The translations under genes and the position numbers were made by a program. This document shows positions 18,611 to 30,567 of a DNA stretch of 40,976 nt, in pieces. Location of the stretch: assembly GCA_038237665.1 (NCBI GenBank), contig JBBRYK010000019.1, forward strand, positions 1-40,976. Reading direction: 5' to 3'. This stretch comes from JBBRYK01 sp038237665. GTDB taxonomy: Bacteria > Actinomycetota > Thermoleophilia > Gaiellales > Gaiellaceae. The notes below the pieces were generated by a model that was not told where the DNA came from, did no database searches, and saw only the letters and a list, made by a program, of their open reading frames with translations. Position 1 is the first letter of the stretch, and each line of letters opens with the position of its first letter.

Positions 18611-19016
18611 AAGCCGTGGGGTTCTCGATCCGGCCGTAGCGGTCTTCGAGACGCACGACGTCGTCGAGTTGAGGAGTGGAGACCTCCAGGATCGTCGTGT
18701 CCTCGAGGGCGGTGACCCGGTGCACGGTGCCGGGCCTGAACCGGAATGCCGCTCCGGCGGCGATGATCTCGGACACGGGAATCGCCTGCCCCGGGGCAGC
18801 CAGTTCCAGCTCGGCGCGCCCGTCCTCGACGTACCACGACTCGTCCTTCTCCCTGTGGAACTGGAGGCTGAGCGAGTGCCCGGCCCGAACGAACAGCACC
18901 TTGCCGCAGTAGTCCTCGGACAGGGCCCAGATCAGCTCCCATCCCCACGGCTTCTCGACCTTCCTAGGCTCGTACGACCAGGAGTCGAGCGTGTTCATAT
19001 TGGGCGAATCCTGCAT
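18609..19016 (-). CDS. Cupin, mannose-6-phosphate isomerase type II C-terminal-like
   Basis: About 135 residues from ATG 19014-19016; a GTG five codons earlier and an ATG six codons later (with AGGA 10 bases before it) are alternatives. The VEKPWGWELIWA start is typical of the cupin domain of mannose-6-phosphate isomerase/mannose-1-phosphate guanylyltransferases. Metal-site residues appear in QFHREKDESWYVEDG and PGTVHRV. Directly follows a nucleotidyltransferase, so the pair may work in GDP-mannose-type sugar supply, though some such cupins only bind sugars. No isomerase zinc site beyond the cupin is present. Confidence 0.82.
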   Translation of the reverse strand: MQDSPNMNTLDSWSYEPRKVEKPWGWELIWALSEDYCGKVLFVRAGHSLSLQFHREKDESWYVEDGRAELELAAPGQAIPVSEIIAAGAAFRFRPGTVHRVTALEDTTILEVSTPQLDDVVRLEDRYGRIENPTA

Positions 19017-19040
19017 CGACCGGTCCCGCACCGGACGAGT

Positions 19041-19736
19041 CTACGCCGATAGCCAATCAGGGTGGTCGGCGACATATTCGGCCGCCCGACGCAGGTCCTT
19101 CGGTGTGTTCACGGTCAGCCAGAGCCCGTCGTGCCGGAAGGCTCCGAGGCGGCCTTCGGCCGCAAGCTCCGGAAACGCCGAGGCCTCGTGGTCGCCCTTG
19201 TCAGGAAAACGCTCGAGGGCCTCGGGGCCGAGGACGTAGACGCCGCAGCTGACCCAGTACGGGATCCGGCCACCCTCGCTGAAGCCCGTGACCCGATCGT
19301 CCTCGCCGAGCTCGACGACACCGAACGGGGAAGCCGGCTGAGCGACGGTGATCGTCGCTGCCGCCGACGTGCGCCGGTGCTCGGCGAGCAAGGCTCCGAA
19401 GTCGACCGCGACGAGCTCGTCTCCGTTGAGCGCGAAAACGGCGCCGTCCTGGTTGCGTCGATGGGCGGCATAGCGGATTCCTCCACCCCGTCCCAACCGC
19501 TCGGGCTCGCCGGCCGCGACCACCTCCGCTCCCAGGCCGGAGAGCTCCCGCTCGAAGAGCTCCTCGTCGCCGGCAGCGCAACTGACGATCACCCGCTGGA
19601 CGCCTGCGCGAGCGAGCCGGGCGACCTGGTAGGCGACGAGCGGGCTGCCTGCCACCTCGACCAGCGACTTCGGGCGTCCGCCCGCGGCATCGCCTAGCCG
19701 CTCGGCGCGACCGCCTGCCAGGATAATCGCCTCCAT
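19041..19736 (-). CDS. Nucleotidyltransferase for sugar-nucleotide synthesis
   Basis: 231 residues. Opens MEAIILAGGRAERLGDAAGG then RPKSLVEVAG, the activated-sugar pyrophosphorylase signature. LNGDELVAVD carries the metal aspartate; the C-terminus reads DGLWLTVNTPKDL, with an asparagine-type N-T-P-K-D end as in mannose-1-phosphate guanylyltransferase-like enzymes. ATG shares its A with the ugd stop (TGATG), so the genes are coupled. With ugd and the cupin it forms an envelope-polysaccharide precursor operon. Product sugar not determinable. Confidence 0.88.
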   Translation of the reverse strand: MEAIILAGGRAERLGDAAGGRPKSLVEVAGSPLVAYQVARLARAGVQRVIVSCAAGDEELFERELSGLGAEVVAAGEPERLGRGGGIRYAAHRRNQDGAVFALNGDELVAVDFGALLAEHRRTSAAATITVAQPASPFGVVELGEDDRVTGFSEGGRIPYWVSCGVYVLGPEALERFPDKGDHEASAFPELAAEGRLGAFRHDGLWLTVNTPKDLRRAAEYVADHPDWLSA

Positions 19737-21082
19737 CAGGGCTGCAGCTCGGTCTGCTCCGCCTCCGCGGTCTCGGGGAGCACGTCCAGCGGCGACACGG
19801 GCCGTCCGATCCCCTCGTAGGCGAAGCCGGCAGCGCGAACCTCGGCCGGGTCGAGCAGGTTGCGGCCGTCGATGATCAGGGCCCGCTTCATCGAGTCGCG
19901 AATCTCCGCTCTGGGCAGATCGCGGAGCTCTGGCCACTCCGTGACGATCACGGCCGCGTCCGCGCCTCGCACCGCCTCGGCGTAGGTACTGCAGAACTCG
20001 GCCCCGTGGATCAGCTCGCTCGCGTCGGCGACCGGATCCCAGGCCCGGACCTCGGCGCCCTCGGCGAGCAGCCGTGAGGCCAGAACGAGGCTCGGCGCCT
20101 CGCGGAGGTCGTCGGTGCCCGCCTTGAACGCCAGCCCGAGCAGCGCGACGGTCTTGCCGCGCAGGCTTCCGATGTGACGCTGGAGCTTGCCGATCACGCG
20201 CCGCTTCTGCAGCTCGTTGACCTCGATCACCGCCGAGAGGAGCTGGAAGTGGTACCCGGAGTTCGCGGCCAGCTGCTTGAGCGCCAGCGAGTCTTTCGGA
20301 AAACAGCTCCCGCCCCAGCCGAGACCGGCGCGGAGGAAGTGCGGCCCGAGCCGGTGGTCGAGCCCGATGCCCTCGGCCACCTTGACCACATCGGCACCCG
20401 TGGCCTCGCAGACGTTGGCGATCTCGTTGATGAAGCTGATCCGCGTCATCAGGAAGGCGTTCGCGGCCAGCTTGATCATCTCGGCCGAGTTGACGTCGCA
20501 CCGCACGATCGGCGCGCCGAGCGACGCGTACAGCGAGGCGACCAAGTTGCCGTCGGCCTCGTCGAAAGCCCCGACGACGACCCGATCGGGCTGCATGAAA
20601 TCGTGAATCGCCCGCCCCTCGGCCAGGAACTCGGGGTTCGAGACATACCCGACGTCGAAGCCGCCCGAGTCCAGCCGCGCCTTCACCTTTTCGCCGGTGC
20701 CGACGGGAACCGTCGACTTCATCACGAGGACGGCCCGGGCGCCGAGGTGGGGAAGCTCGTCGATCACCGTCCAGACGCGGGAGAGGTCGGCGTCGCCGCC
20801 GTAGGTCGGGGGCGTGTCGACGCAGATGAAGCAGATGTCGGGCTCGGCGGCGGCGAGCTCCTTGACGTCGAGCGTGAACGTGATCCCATCGCGGTTCCGC
20901 TCGAGCAGCTCGGCGAGGTCGGCCTCGTGGAACGGAGGCTCACCCGCCTTGAGCTTCGCGATCTTCTCCGGCACGACGTCCCGGACGATGACTCGGTGGC
21001 CGAGCTCGGAGAAGCAGGCTCCGGTGACGAGACCGACCCACCCCGCGCCGAAGATGCCGATCGTGGGCCGAGGCTCAGCCAC
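19736..21082 (-). CDS. ugd: UDP-glucose 6-dehydrogenase
   Basis: 448 residues. NAD-binding GIFGAGWVGLVTG (9-21), central region with NPEFLAEGRAIHDFMQPDRVV (148-168), catalytic C260 in GLGWGGSCFPKDS, and the C-terminal UDP-binding domain (GLAFKAGTDDLREAPS). Oxidises UDP-glucose to UDP-glucuronate for acidic surface polysaccharides. The gate residues do not exclude a UDP-ManNAc or GDP-mannose dehydrogenase, but the sequence reads closest to Ugd/TuaD. Start GTG (21080-21082) overlaps the LCP gene's end by 8 bases. Confidence 0.93.
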   Translation of the reverse strand: MAEPRPTIGIFGAGWVGLVTGACFSELGHRVIVRDVVPEKIAKLKAGEPPFHEADLAELLERNRDGITFTLDVKELAAAEPDICFICVDTPPTYGGDADLSRVWTVIDELPHLGARAVLVMKSTVPVGTGEKVKARLDSGGFDVGYVSNPEFLAEGRAIHDFMQPDRVVVGAFDEADGNLVASLYASLGAPIVRCDVNSAEMIKLAANAFLMTRISFINEIANVCEATGADVVKVAEGIGLDHRLGPHFLRAGLGWGGSCFPKDSLALKQLAANSGYHFQLLSAVIEVNELQKRRVIGKLQRHIGSLRGKTVALLGLAFKAGTDDLREAPSLVLASRLLAEGAEVRAWDPVADASELIHGAEFCSTYAEAVRGADAAVIVTEWPELRDLPRAEIRDSMKRALIIDGRNLLDPAEVRAAGFAYEGIGRPVSPLDVLPETAEAEQTELQP

Positions 21083-23003
21083 GCCCCGCCTTTCCTTTCA
21101 GCGGGCGCAGGCTGCGCGCGATCGCCAGCATCGTGTCGTTCGAGAGGGCGTTGTCGAGCGCGTTGGTGATCCAGTACGAGGCGCCGTTCTCCCGCAGCAC
21201 GACCATGTGCAGGTTCGGACCGGAGTAGTAGAGGTCGAACTCCCGCTTGCCGATGAAGCGGCGGAAGTTGCGCTCCGACAGGACGGGCGCTCCCTCCCAG
21301 TCCATCTCCTGGATGCCCCAGTAGTTCCGGGCGCCGGTGCGGAAGCTGAACCGGATGGCCTTGTGCTTCTTGTCCAGCCGGTAGACGCGGATGGGCACTT
21401 CCGGGTCGGGAATCGAGCTCGATTCGATCTTGAGCGGGTACTCGACCCGGAACGGCACCTGGCGGCGCACGCTCCTGGCAAGCGGAAGGGCGACGGAGGG
21501 GTCGTACGTGACCGCCGGGGGCTCTCGCTTCGGCGTCACGTGCGGCGGCGGGCTCGCGATCGTGTTGTGGAACGTCTGGCCGACGATGACTGTTCCCATC
21601 GCCCCGTTCGACGCCTGCTTCAGGAACGGCGGCAGCGGCTTCGCAATCGCGGGCGCAAAGAGCTCGGCCAGGCGCTTGGCGGCCGCCTTGGAGCGCTTGA
21701 GCTGCGGGTTCCAGTAGACGATCGACTCCTGGTACCTGAAGTTCGGTGCGTTCGAGGTCCGGTTCGAGGGCGGCAGCACGATCTTGTAGCCGCGGTCGCT
21801 CAGCAGGCCCGCCGCGCTGGAAGCGGAGCCCTCGACGCCGTTGCCGTTCAGGACCGAGACGGTCGTCTCCTCGGGCGTCGGCACGCGAGGCTTGCCTCCG
21901 AAGGCGACGTTCGTCGCATCGCGGGGCGCCTCGACGTCGGGGTTGGTGAACGCGCGAACCGCCGCCTGGATGTTCGAGGCATCGGTCGTGAGGTACGAGT
22001 AGCCGGTCAGGCCGTCGATCTTCGCCTGGAAGAAGTGGCCCGGCGGCAGGCGGTACACGAAGAGCGCATAGCTCAGGACGGTGTTGTCCTGGAGGTCCGG
22101 CACCGCCTGGACGTTTCGCGAGATCGAGCCGATGATCCTGGGCACGTCGAGGACGCCGAAGTGACTGTGGATCTGCTCCTTGAGCGCCGTCAGGAACTGC
22201 TGCTGCCGGATGACGCGGAGGAGGTCGGAATCCGTGTGGCGGAAGCGGACGTAGTCGAGGGCCTGCCAGCCTTTCAGGCGCTGATAGCCCGGCCAGAGGT
22301 TGATGGTTGCGAACGTGCTGTACGTCCGCCCGCCGTTCGTGTTGAGGTAGCGGTGGTCGATGTCGACCCAGACCCCGCCCAGCTGGTCGACGATCTCCTT
22401 GAAGCTCGTGAAGTTCACGGTGATCAGGTAGTTGATCGGCAGGCCGGTCAGCGCCTTGACGGTCTGCACGGTCCCCTTGGGCCCGCAGTAGGAGTAGGCG
22501 GCGTTGATCTTGTCCTGGTAGGGGGTCCGCCCCGGACAGTGGATGGTGACCAGCATGTCGCGCGGGAAGGAGAGCATCGAGATCGCGTGCAGCTGCGGAT
22601 CGGCGCGCAAGAGCATGATCGTGTCCGAGCGCGACGGGGTGTTCTGCGCCTCGTTCGGGCGGCGGTCGTAGCCGATGATCATCGCCACGGTCGCACGGCC
22701 GGGCGGCGGGGGCTCGTCGAGGAGGCGGGCGGCCCGCTTGAGCCGCGGATCGTTCGTGTGGGTGCCGGCGATCGCGTGGTGGAAGAAGAGGTAGGCGCCG
22801 CCGACCAGGCCCGTCGACAGCATCAGCAGCGCGACCACGAGGTAGATGAGGATCCGCCCGACGAGTCGTAGACCGGTGCGCCGCTCGGGGACGGGCTGCC
22901 GGTAGACCCGCATCGGGGTCGGTGCCATCGGCGGAAGCACCGCACGGCCGTTGCCGTTGACGGATGCCCCCTGGCCGAGGCCTCTCTTCAGCGTGGTGCG
23001 CAT
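21075..23003 (-). CDS. LytR-CpsA-Psr (LCP) family cell-wall glycopolymer ligase
   Basis: 642 residues. A short cytoplasmic tail, one membrane anchor (about 50-74), then the extracellular LCP domain (about 123-275) with SRSDTIMLL, SFPRDMLVTI, KINAAY and RFRHTDSDLLRVIRQQQFL; R125, D127 and R148 fit the pyrophosphate-site residues. A LytR_C domain follows (about 383-450, ETTVSVLNGNGVEGSASSAA). The last about 190 residues are an extra C-terminal region not seen in short LCP proteins. LCP enzymes move glycan from lipid carrier to peptidoglycan. Overlap with ugd links sugar supply to attachment. Start ATG lacks a clear ribosome site. Confidence 0.93.
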   Translation of the reverse strand: MRTTLKRGLGQGASVNGNGRAVLPPMAPTPMRVYRQPVPERRTGLRLVGRILIYLVVALLMLSTGLVGGAYLFFHHAIAGTHTNDPRLKRAARLLDEPPPPGRATVAMIIGYDRRPNEAQNTPSRSDTIMLLRADPQLHAISMLSFPRDMLVTIHCPGRTPYQDKINAAYSYCGPKGTVQTVKALTGLPINYLITVNFTSFKEIVDQLGGVWVDIDHRYLNTNGGRTYSTFATINLWPGYQRLKGWQALDYVRFRHTDSDLLRVIRQQQFLTALKEQIHSHFGVLDVPRIIGSISRNVQAVPDLQDNTVLSYALFVYRLPPGHFFQAKIDGLTGYSYLTTDASNIQAAVRAFTNPDVEAPRDATNVAFGGKPRVPTPEETTVSVLNGNGVEGSASSAAGLLSDRGYKIVLPPSNRTSNAPNFRYQESIVYWNPQLKRSKAAAKRLAELFAPAIAKPLPPFLKQASNGAMGTVIVGQTFHNTIASPPPHVTPKREPPAVTYDPSVALPLARSVRRQVPFRVEYPLKIESSSIPDPEVPIRVYRLDKKHKAIRFSFRTGARNYWGIQEMDWEGAPVLSERNFRRFIGKREFDLYYSGPNLHMVVLRENGASYWITNALDNALSNDTMLAIARSLRPLKGKAGRG

Positions 23004-23037
23004 GGGAGCTTGGGCTCTAGATAGGCGAAAAGCGCCT

Positions 23038-23061
23038 CGCTACACGGCGCTCCGCCCCAAA
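23038..23061 (-). terminator. Intrinsic terminator-like hairpin after the MetE-like operon
   Basis: On the minus strand AGCGCC (23056-23061) and GGCGCT (23041-23046) pair around a 9-nt loop and run into TTTTC. It lies 20 bases past the stop of the MetE-like gene and before the LCP start. Stem is short (6 bp). Confidence 0.5.
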
Positions 23062-23081
23062 GAGGATAGCCGAGTGAGTGG

Positions 23082-24224
23082 CTAACGAGCGTTGAGTTCG
23101 GTCTCGGCCAGCCGCGTTCCTTCGACCATCTTGCGGAGCTTCTCGAAGGCCACGTCCCAGCTGCGTGTCCGGAGGCCGCAATCCGGATTGACGCCCGCGA
23201 TCCGGGCGGGGCCGAGGACGGCTGCCGCGTAGAGAATCCGGTCGCGGACGAGCTCGGCCGGCTCGACGAAGTCCGTATGCACGTCGACGACCCCGAGCCC
23301 GACGGCCGGGCCACCCTCCTGGAAGAGGAAGAGCGGCTCGTAACCCGGGCGGGCGGCGCCCCCGGTGCCGAGCACCCTCGAGTCGCGGTTGGCGAACTCG
23401 AGCTGAAGCTCGAGGCAGTTCTCCAACTCGAGCACGTGCGGCCAGAGCAGGCGGTAGTCCGAGAAGCAGACGTGGAGGCTGGACCTCACGTCGAGGCCGT
23501 CGACGGCCTTGTTGTAGGCCTCGACGCCGAGCGGCACCTCGTCCAGCCTGGTGGTCAGCGCCGGTTCGTCGATCTGGATCCAGTCGCACCCTGCCTCCAC
23601 CACCGCTGCGGCGTTCGGGCGGACGACGTGCTCGGCGACGTCGAGCAGGAAGCTGCGGCGAGCATCGCGACGCTCCTCATGGGTCGCGCCGAGCGAGGTG
23701 CGGTGGCCATAGTGCTCGTCGTAGCTCCAGTCGACGACCGTGTAGGGGCCAGTGAACGGCACCTTGACCCTGCGGTCGGTGTGCTCCGAGACGAAGCGGT
23801 ACTCCTCGCCGTCGTACGGCTCCTCGACCCGCGGCGCCTCGACGACGGCGGCCTTCGCGTAGTACTTGTTGTCGAACGACCGCACCGTGCCGCGCGGCTC
23901 GAACCCCTTCGCGTGGGCGGCGACGTGGTCGTACATCTCGGTGCGACGCTGCTCGCCGTCGTAGACGACGTCGAGGCCGGCGTGCTCCAACAGGCGGAGC
24001 GCATAGAGCGCCGCCCACGTCGTGAGCTCGGCTTCGCCGATTTCGCCCTTGGCAGTGAGCTGCTCGACCAGGCTTCCGTGATCCTCGACGTCGAGCCTTT
24101 CGCCCCAGGCTCGAGCATGCTCGACGTCGGCTTCTTCGAGCGGAACGCCTCGGCGCGCCTTGACCAGCCACGGCGGCTTGGCCAGTGAGCCGATCTCGCG
24201 GCTCAGGAACCGAACGTCAGTCAT
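23082..24224 (-). CDS. MetE catalytic-domain homologue (zinc-binding, cobalamin-independent methionine synthase family)
   Basis: 380 residues, about half of a full MetE. The zinc ligands of MetE are matched in order and spacing: H251 and C253 (SLHVCFSD), E276 (LELQLEFAN) and C349 (VNPDCGLRTR). The homocysteine-side motif WIQIDEPAL (215-223) is present. So homocysteine activation chemistry is very likely intact. The N-terminal folate-holding barrel of full-length MetE is missing here but a matching partner is encoded directly upstream, coupled by an ATGA overlap. Alternatively it is a core-MetE type enzyme that takes methyl groups from another donor. No DUF1852 (MesX) neighbour is seen. Confidence 0.88.
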   Translation of the reverse strand: MTDVRFLSREIGSLAKPPWLVKARRGVPLEEADVEHARAWGERLDVEDHGSLVEQLTAKGEIGEAELTTWAALYALRLLEHAGLDVVYDGEQRRTEMYDHVAAHAKGFEPRGTVRSFDNKYYAKAAVVEAPRVEEPYDGEEYRFVSEHTDRRVKVPFTGPYTVVDWSYDEHYGHRTSLGATHEERRDARRSFLLDVAEHVVRPNAAAVVEAGCDWIQIDEPALTTRLDEVPLGVEAYNKAVDGLDVRSSLHVCFSDYRLLWPHVLELENCLELQLEFANRDSRVLGTGGAARPGYEPLFLFQEGGPAVGLGVVDVHTDFVEPAELVRDRILYAAAVLGPARIAGVNPDCGLRTRSWDVAFEKLRKMVEGTRLAETELNAR

Positions 24225-25108
24225 TGCCTCGCCTCGCCGAGGCGCTTCAGCTTCTCGCGGGCGATCGGCTCCGGCACGTACTGGAGGTCGCCGTTCGGGA
24301 CGGCGTCGATCCGCTCGACGTCACGCTCATCGGCCAGCCGGCCGAGGAACGCACGGACGGACTCCGGCTCTTCGAGCGCCGACGAGCGGGCGTCGACAAC
24401 GCCCGCGAGGAGCAGCTTGGGGAACCCCTTGGGGACGTCGGTGGCATGCGTGGCGTAGAAATCGACCCCGATGCCCTCGAGCGGCAGCTCGGCGAGCCCC
24501 TGCTCGAGCAGCTTGCGCGCGTCGCCGAAGGTGAGCTGCAGCGCGAGCGGCGGGCCTCCCGAGAGTGCCTCCAGGGCTTCCGAGACGGCACCCAGGTTCG
24601 GCTCCTTCTCCCGGGCCAGGAAGGGCTCCGCGAGGACGACGAGGTCGGCGTCGAGCAGGTCCAGCTGGGGCTTCAAGACACCGTGCGCGACGGCGACGGG
24701 AGTCAAGCCCGTGCCGTGTGCGAGCGCAAAGGGCGACGGGAGAGTGACCACCCGCGGCCCGGTCAGCGAGGCCAGGAACCGATCGTCGAGCGGCCGCTCG
24801 AGCTTCGGCACCGCCCGCGATGCCTTCGGCGCACGAAAGAACGAATTCGTGTCGAGGAAGCGGGTCAGCGCGCCCGGCTCCAGCCCCTTCGAGGCGTGGA
24901 GCAGCGGGCGGAAATGGTCCTGCCAGCGCAGCAGCCCATCCGAGAGCAGGTCGAGGCCGGCTTCCTGCTGGGCGCTGACAAAGGCGTCGAGGTCGGCCTG
25001 AAACCGCGCATCGACCGTCTCGGCTGTCGCTCGCCCCCGGTCGAGGTCGCGCGTCGCCTGCACGAGCGCCTCGGAACGTGGGTAGATGCCGGGGGCGTAC
25101 GCGCGCAC
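24221..25108 (-). CDS. MetE N-terminal-domain-like protein without zinc ligands
   Basis: 295 residues from GTG 25106-25108 (VRAYAPGIYPRSEALVQATR), chosen because AGAAAG lies upstream and the longer frame overlaps metH with Arg-rich text. The sequence has a TIM-barrel-like MetE flavour: IYPRSEALV, GLDLLSDGLLRWQD, LPSPFALA, FLAREKEPN and a C-terminal RIDAVPNGDLQYVPEPIAREKL. It contains no cysteine at all, so the zinc site is absent, as in the N-terminal barrel of MetE. It lies 10 bp after metH and overlaps the catalytic homologue by 4 bases. Best reading: non-catalytic half of a two-subunit MetE. Confidence 0.8.
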   Translation of the reverse strand: MRAYAPGIYPRSEALVQATRDLDRGRATAETVDARFQADLDAFVSAQQEAGLDLLSDGLLRWQDHFRPLLHASKGLEPGALTRFLDTNSFFRAPKASRAVPKLERPLDDRFLASLTGPRVVTLPSPFALAHGTGLTPVAVAHGVLKPQLDLLDADLVVLAEPFLAREKEPNLGAVSEALEALSGGPPLALQLTFGDARKLLEQGLAELPLEGIGVDFYATHATDVPKGFPKLLLAGVVDARSSALEEPESVRAFLGRLADERDVERIDAVPNGDLQYVPEPIAREKLKRLGEARQ

Positions 25109-25118
25109 CGAGGGCTTT

Positions 25119-28745
<3,627 letters not shown>

Positions 28746-28756
28746 TCCACTCCCGC

Positions 28757-28800
28757 CCTAAAGATGCTCGGGAGCGAGGATCGCTCTCCGGCTCTTTAGG
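28757..28800 (-). promoter_or_regulatory. Stem-loop in the metH 5' leader (reads as an intrinsic terminator on the plus strand)
   Basis: CCTAAAGA (28757-28764) pairs perfectly with TCTTTAGG (28793-28800); an inner near-perfect stem (about 28770-28790) extends it. In the metH transcript it would sit at the very 5' end, just before the ribosome site. On the plus strand it is followed by CG and seven T residues (28803-28809), the textbook terminator shape, yet no plus-strand gene precedes it. Confidence 0.6.
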
Positions 28801-28804
28801 CGTT

Positions 28805-28834
28805 TTTTTACCTGGTCGCCAAGCTGCCTTTCAA
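28805..28834 (-). promoter_or_regulatory. Putative sigma-70-type promoter for metH
   Basis: TTGAAA (28829-28834) and TAAAAA (28805-28810), spacer 18 bp. Transcription would start near 28798, at the foot of the leader hairpin. Matches are 5/6 and 4/6 to the consensus boxes. Confidence 0.5.
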
Positions 28835-28895
28835 AGCTCTCCAGGGACCATGAAGGCTAGCAGCCGGTGTCCGCCCGGCTACGCTGGCGGCGACT

Positions 28896-30524
28896 GTGAC
28901 GAGCCCCGAGTCCTACGCTCACGGGCCGAGCGAGGTTCCTCTCCGCGGCGAGACCATCGGCCGGCTCTGGGACGGGATCGTCGCCGGCCACGGCGACCGG
29001 TCGGCGCTCGTCTCGCGGGCCCAAGGGCTCGAGTGGACCTACCGAGCGCTGGACGAGCAGGTCGAGCGCTGCGCCCGGGCCCTGATCGGGGCGGGCATCG
29101 AGCGCGGCGACCGCGTCGGCATCTGGTCGCCGAACAACGCCGAGTGGGTCGTCGTCCAGTTCGCGACCGCCAAGATCGGCGCGATCCTGGTCAACATCAA
29201 TCCGGCCTACCGGCGCAGCGAGCTCGAGTACGTCCTGCGCCAGTCCGGCTGCACGATGCTCGTGCTGGCGCCGGGCTTCAAGGACGCCGACTACGTCGAG
29301 ATCCTCGACGGGACGGACGCTCCGGAGCTGCGGCGCCGGGTCGTGCTCGGCGCCGGCTGGGAAGCGTTCCTCGCCGAGGCCGACGCAACCCCGCGCGAAC
29401 GGCTGCGCGAGCGCGAGCTGGAGCTCGACTTCGACCAGCCGATCAACATCCAGTACACGTCGGGCACGACGGGGTTTCCCAAGGGAGCGACCCTCTCGCA
29501 CCACAACATCTCGAACAACGGGTTCTTCGTCGGCGAGCTGCTCGGCTACACGCCCGTCGACCGCGTCTGCCTGCCCGTGCCCTTCTACCACTGCTTCGGG
29601 ATGGTGCTCGGCAACCTCGCGATCGTCAGCCACGGCGCCTGCATCGTCATCCCGGGCGAGGCCTTCGAGCCGCGCGCCGTTCTGGAGGCGGTGGCAGAGG
29701 AGCGGTGCACGTCGCTGTACGGCGTTCCGACGATGTTCATCGCCGAGCTGAACGACCCCGGCTTCTGGGACTTCGACCTGAGCAGCCTCCGTACCGGGAT
29801 CATGGCCGGCTCGCCGTGCCCGGTCGAGGTGATGAAGCGAGTGAAGACCGACCTGTACATGAACGACGTGACGATCTGCTACGGGATGACCGAAACGTCT
29901 CCCGTCTCCACGCAGACGAGGCCCGGCAGCTCCCTCGAGAAGCAGGTGGCGACCGTCGGGGAGGTGCATCCGCACATCGAGGTGAAGATCGTCGACCCGG
30001 TCGGCGGCCGGACCGTTCCGAGAGGCGAGACCGGGGAGCTCTGCACGCGCGGCTACTCCGTCATGCTCGGTTACTGGGCCGATGAAGCGGCGACGCGCGA
30101 GGCGATCGACGAAGCCCGCTGGATGCACACCGGCGATCTGGCGGTGATGGACGACGAGGGCTACGTGAACATCGTCGGCCGCAGCAAGGACATGATCATC
30201 CGCGGAGGGGAGAACATCTACCCGCGCGAGATCGAGGAGTTCCTCTACACGCATCCGGCGATCGAGGACGTCCAGGTGTTCGGCGTTCCCGACGAGCGGT
30301 ACGGCGAGCAGGTCTGCGTCTGGGTCGTCCTCAAGGAGGACGGTGTCCTCGACGAGAACGGTCTGCGCGAGTTCTGCGCAGGCCGGATCGCCCGCTTCAA
30401 GGTGCCGAAGTACGTGCGCTTCGTCGACGAATTCCCGCTCACGGTGACCGGCAAGGTGCAGAAGTTCCGCATGCGGGAGGTCGAAGCCCGGGAGCGCGGG
30501 CTCGTGGCGGCCGAGACAGCCTGA
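28896..30524 (+). CDS. Acyl-CoA synthetase / AMP-dependent ligase (FadD-like)
   Basis: 542 residues. AMP-binding motif YTSGTTGFPKG (187-197), YGMTETSP (A5), the hinge GEL..RGYSVMLGYW and WMHTGDLAVMDDEGYVNIVGR (A7-A8), and the C-terminal catalytic lysine region LTVTGKVQKFRMRE (A10). Makes acyl-CoA from a carboxylic acid, ATP and CoA; acyl specificity (medium/long chain or branched) is not readable. Start GTG (28896-28898) has only a weak GGCGG upstream. Divergent from metH with 150 bp between. No beta-oxidation gene is adjacent. Confidence 0.93.
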   Translation: MTSPESYAHGPSEVPLRGETIGRLWDGIVAGHGDRSALVSRAQGLEWTYRALDEQVERCARALIGAGIERGDRVGIWSPNNAEWVVVQFATAKIGAILVNINPAYRRSELEYVLRQSGCTMLVLAPGFKDADYVEILDGTDAPELRRRVVLGAGWEAFLAEADATPRERLRERELELDFDQPINIQYTSGTTGFPKGATLSHHNISNNGFFVGELLGYTPVDRVCLPVPFYHCFGMVLGNLAIVSHGACIVIPGEAFEPRAVLEAVAEERCTSLYGVPTMFIAELNDPGFWDFDLSSLRTGIMAGSPCPVEVMKRVKTDLYMNDVTICYGMTETSPVSTQTRPGSSLEKQVATVGEVHPHIEVKIVDPVGGRTVPRGETGELCTRGYSVMLGYWADEAATREAIDEARWMHTGDLAVMDDEGYVNIVGRSKDMIIRGGENIYPREIEEFLYTHPAIEDVQVFGVPDERYGEQVCVWVVLKEDGVLDENGLREFCAGRIARFKVPKYVRFVDEFPLTVTGKVQKFRMREVEARERGLVAAETA

Positions 30525-30567
30525 CCAACTGCCCTTCCCGGGCCACGTCTAACCTGGAGTGAAGCGC

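Noticed and set aside
28746..28895. Cobalamin or SAM riboswitch before metH
   Set aside because: No B12-box-like GCCACT sequence and no SAM-I, SAM-IV or SAH core could be recognised; only hairpins are present.
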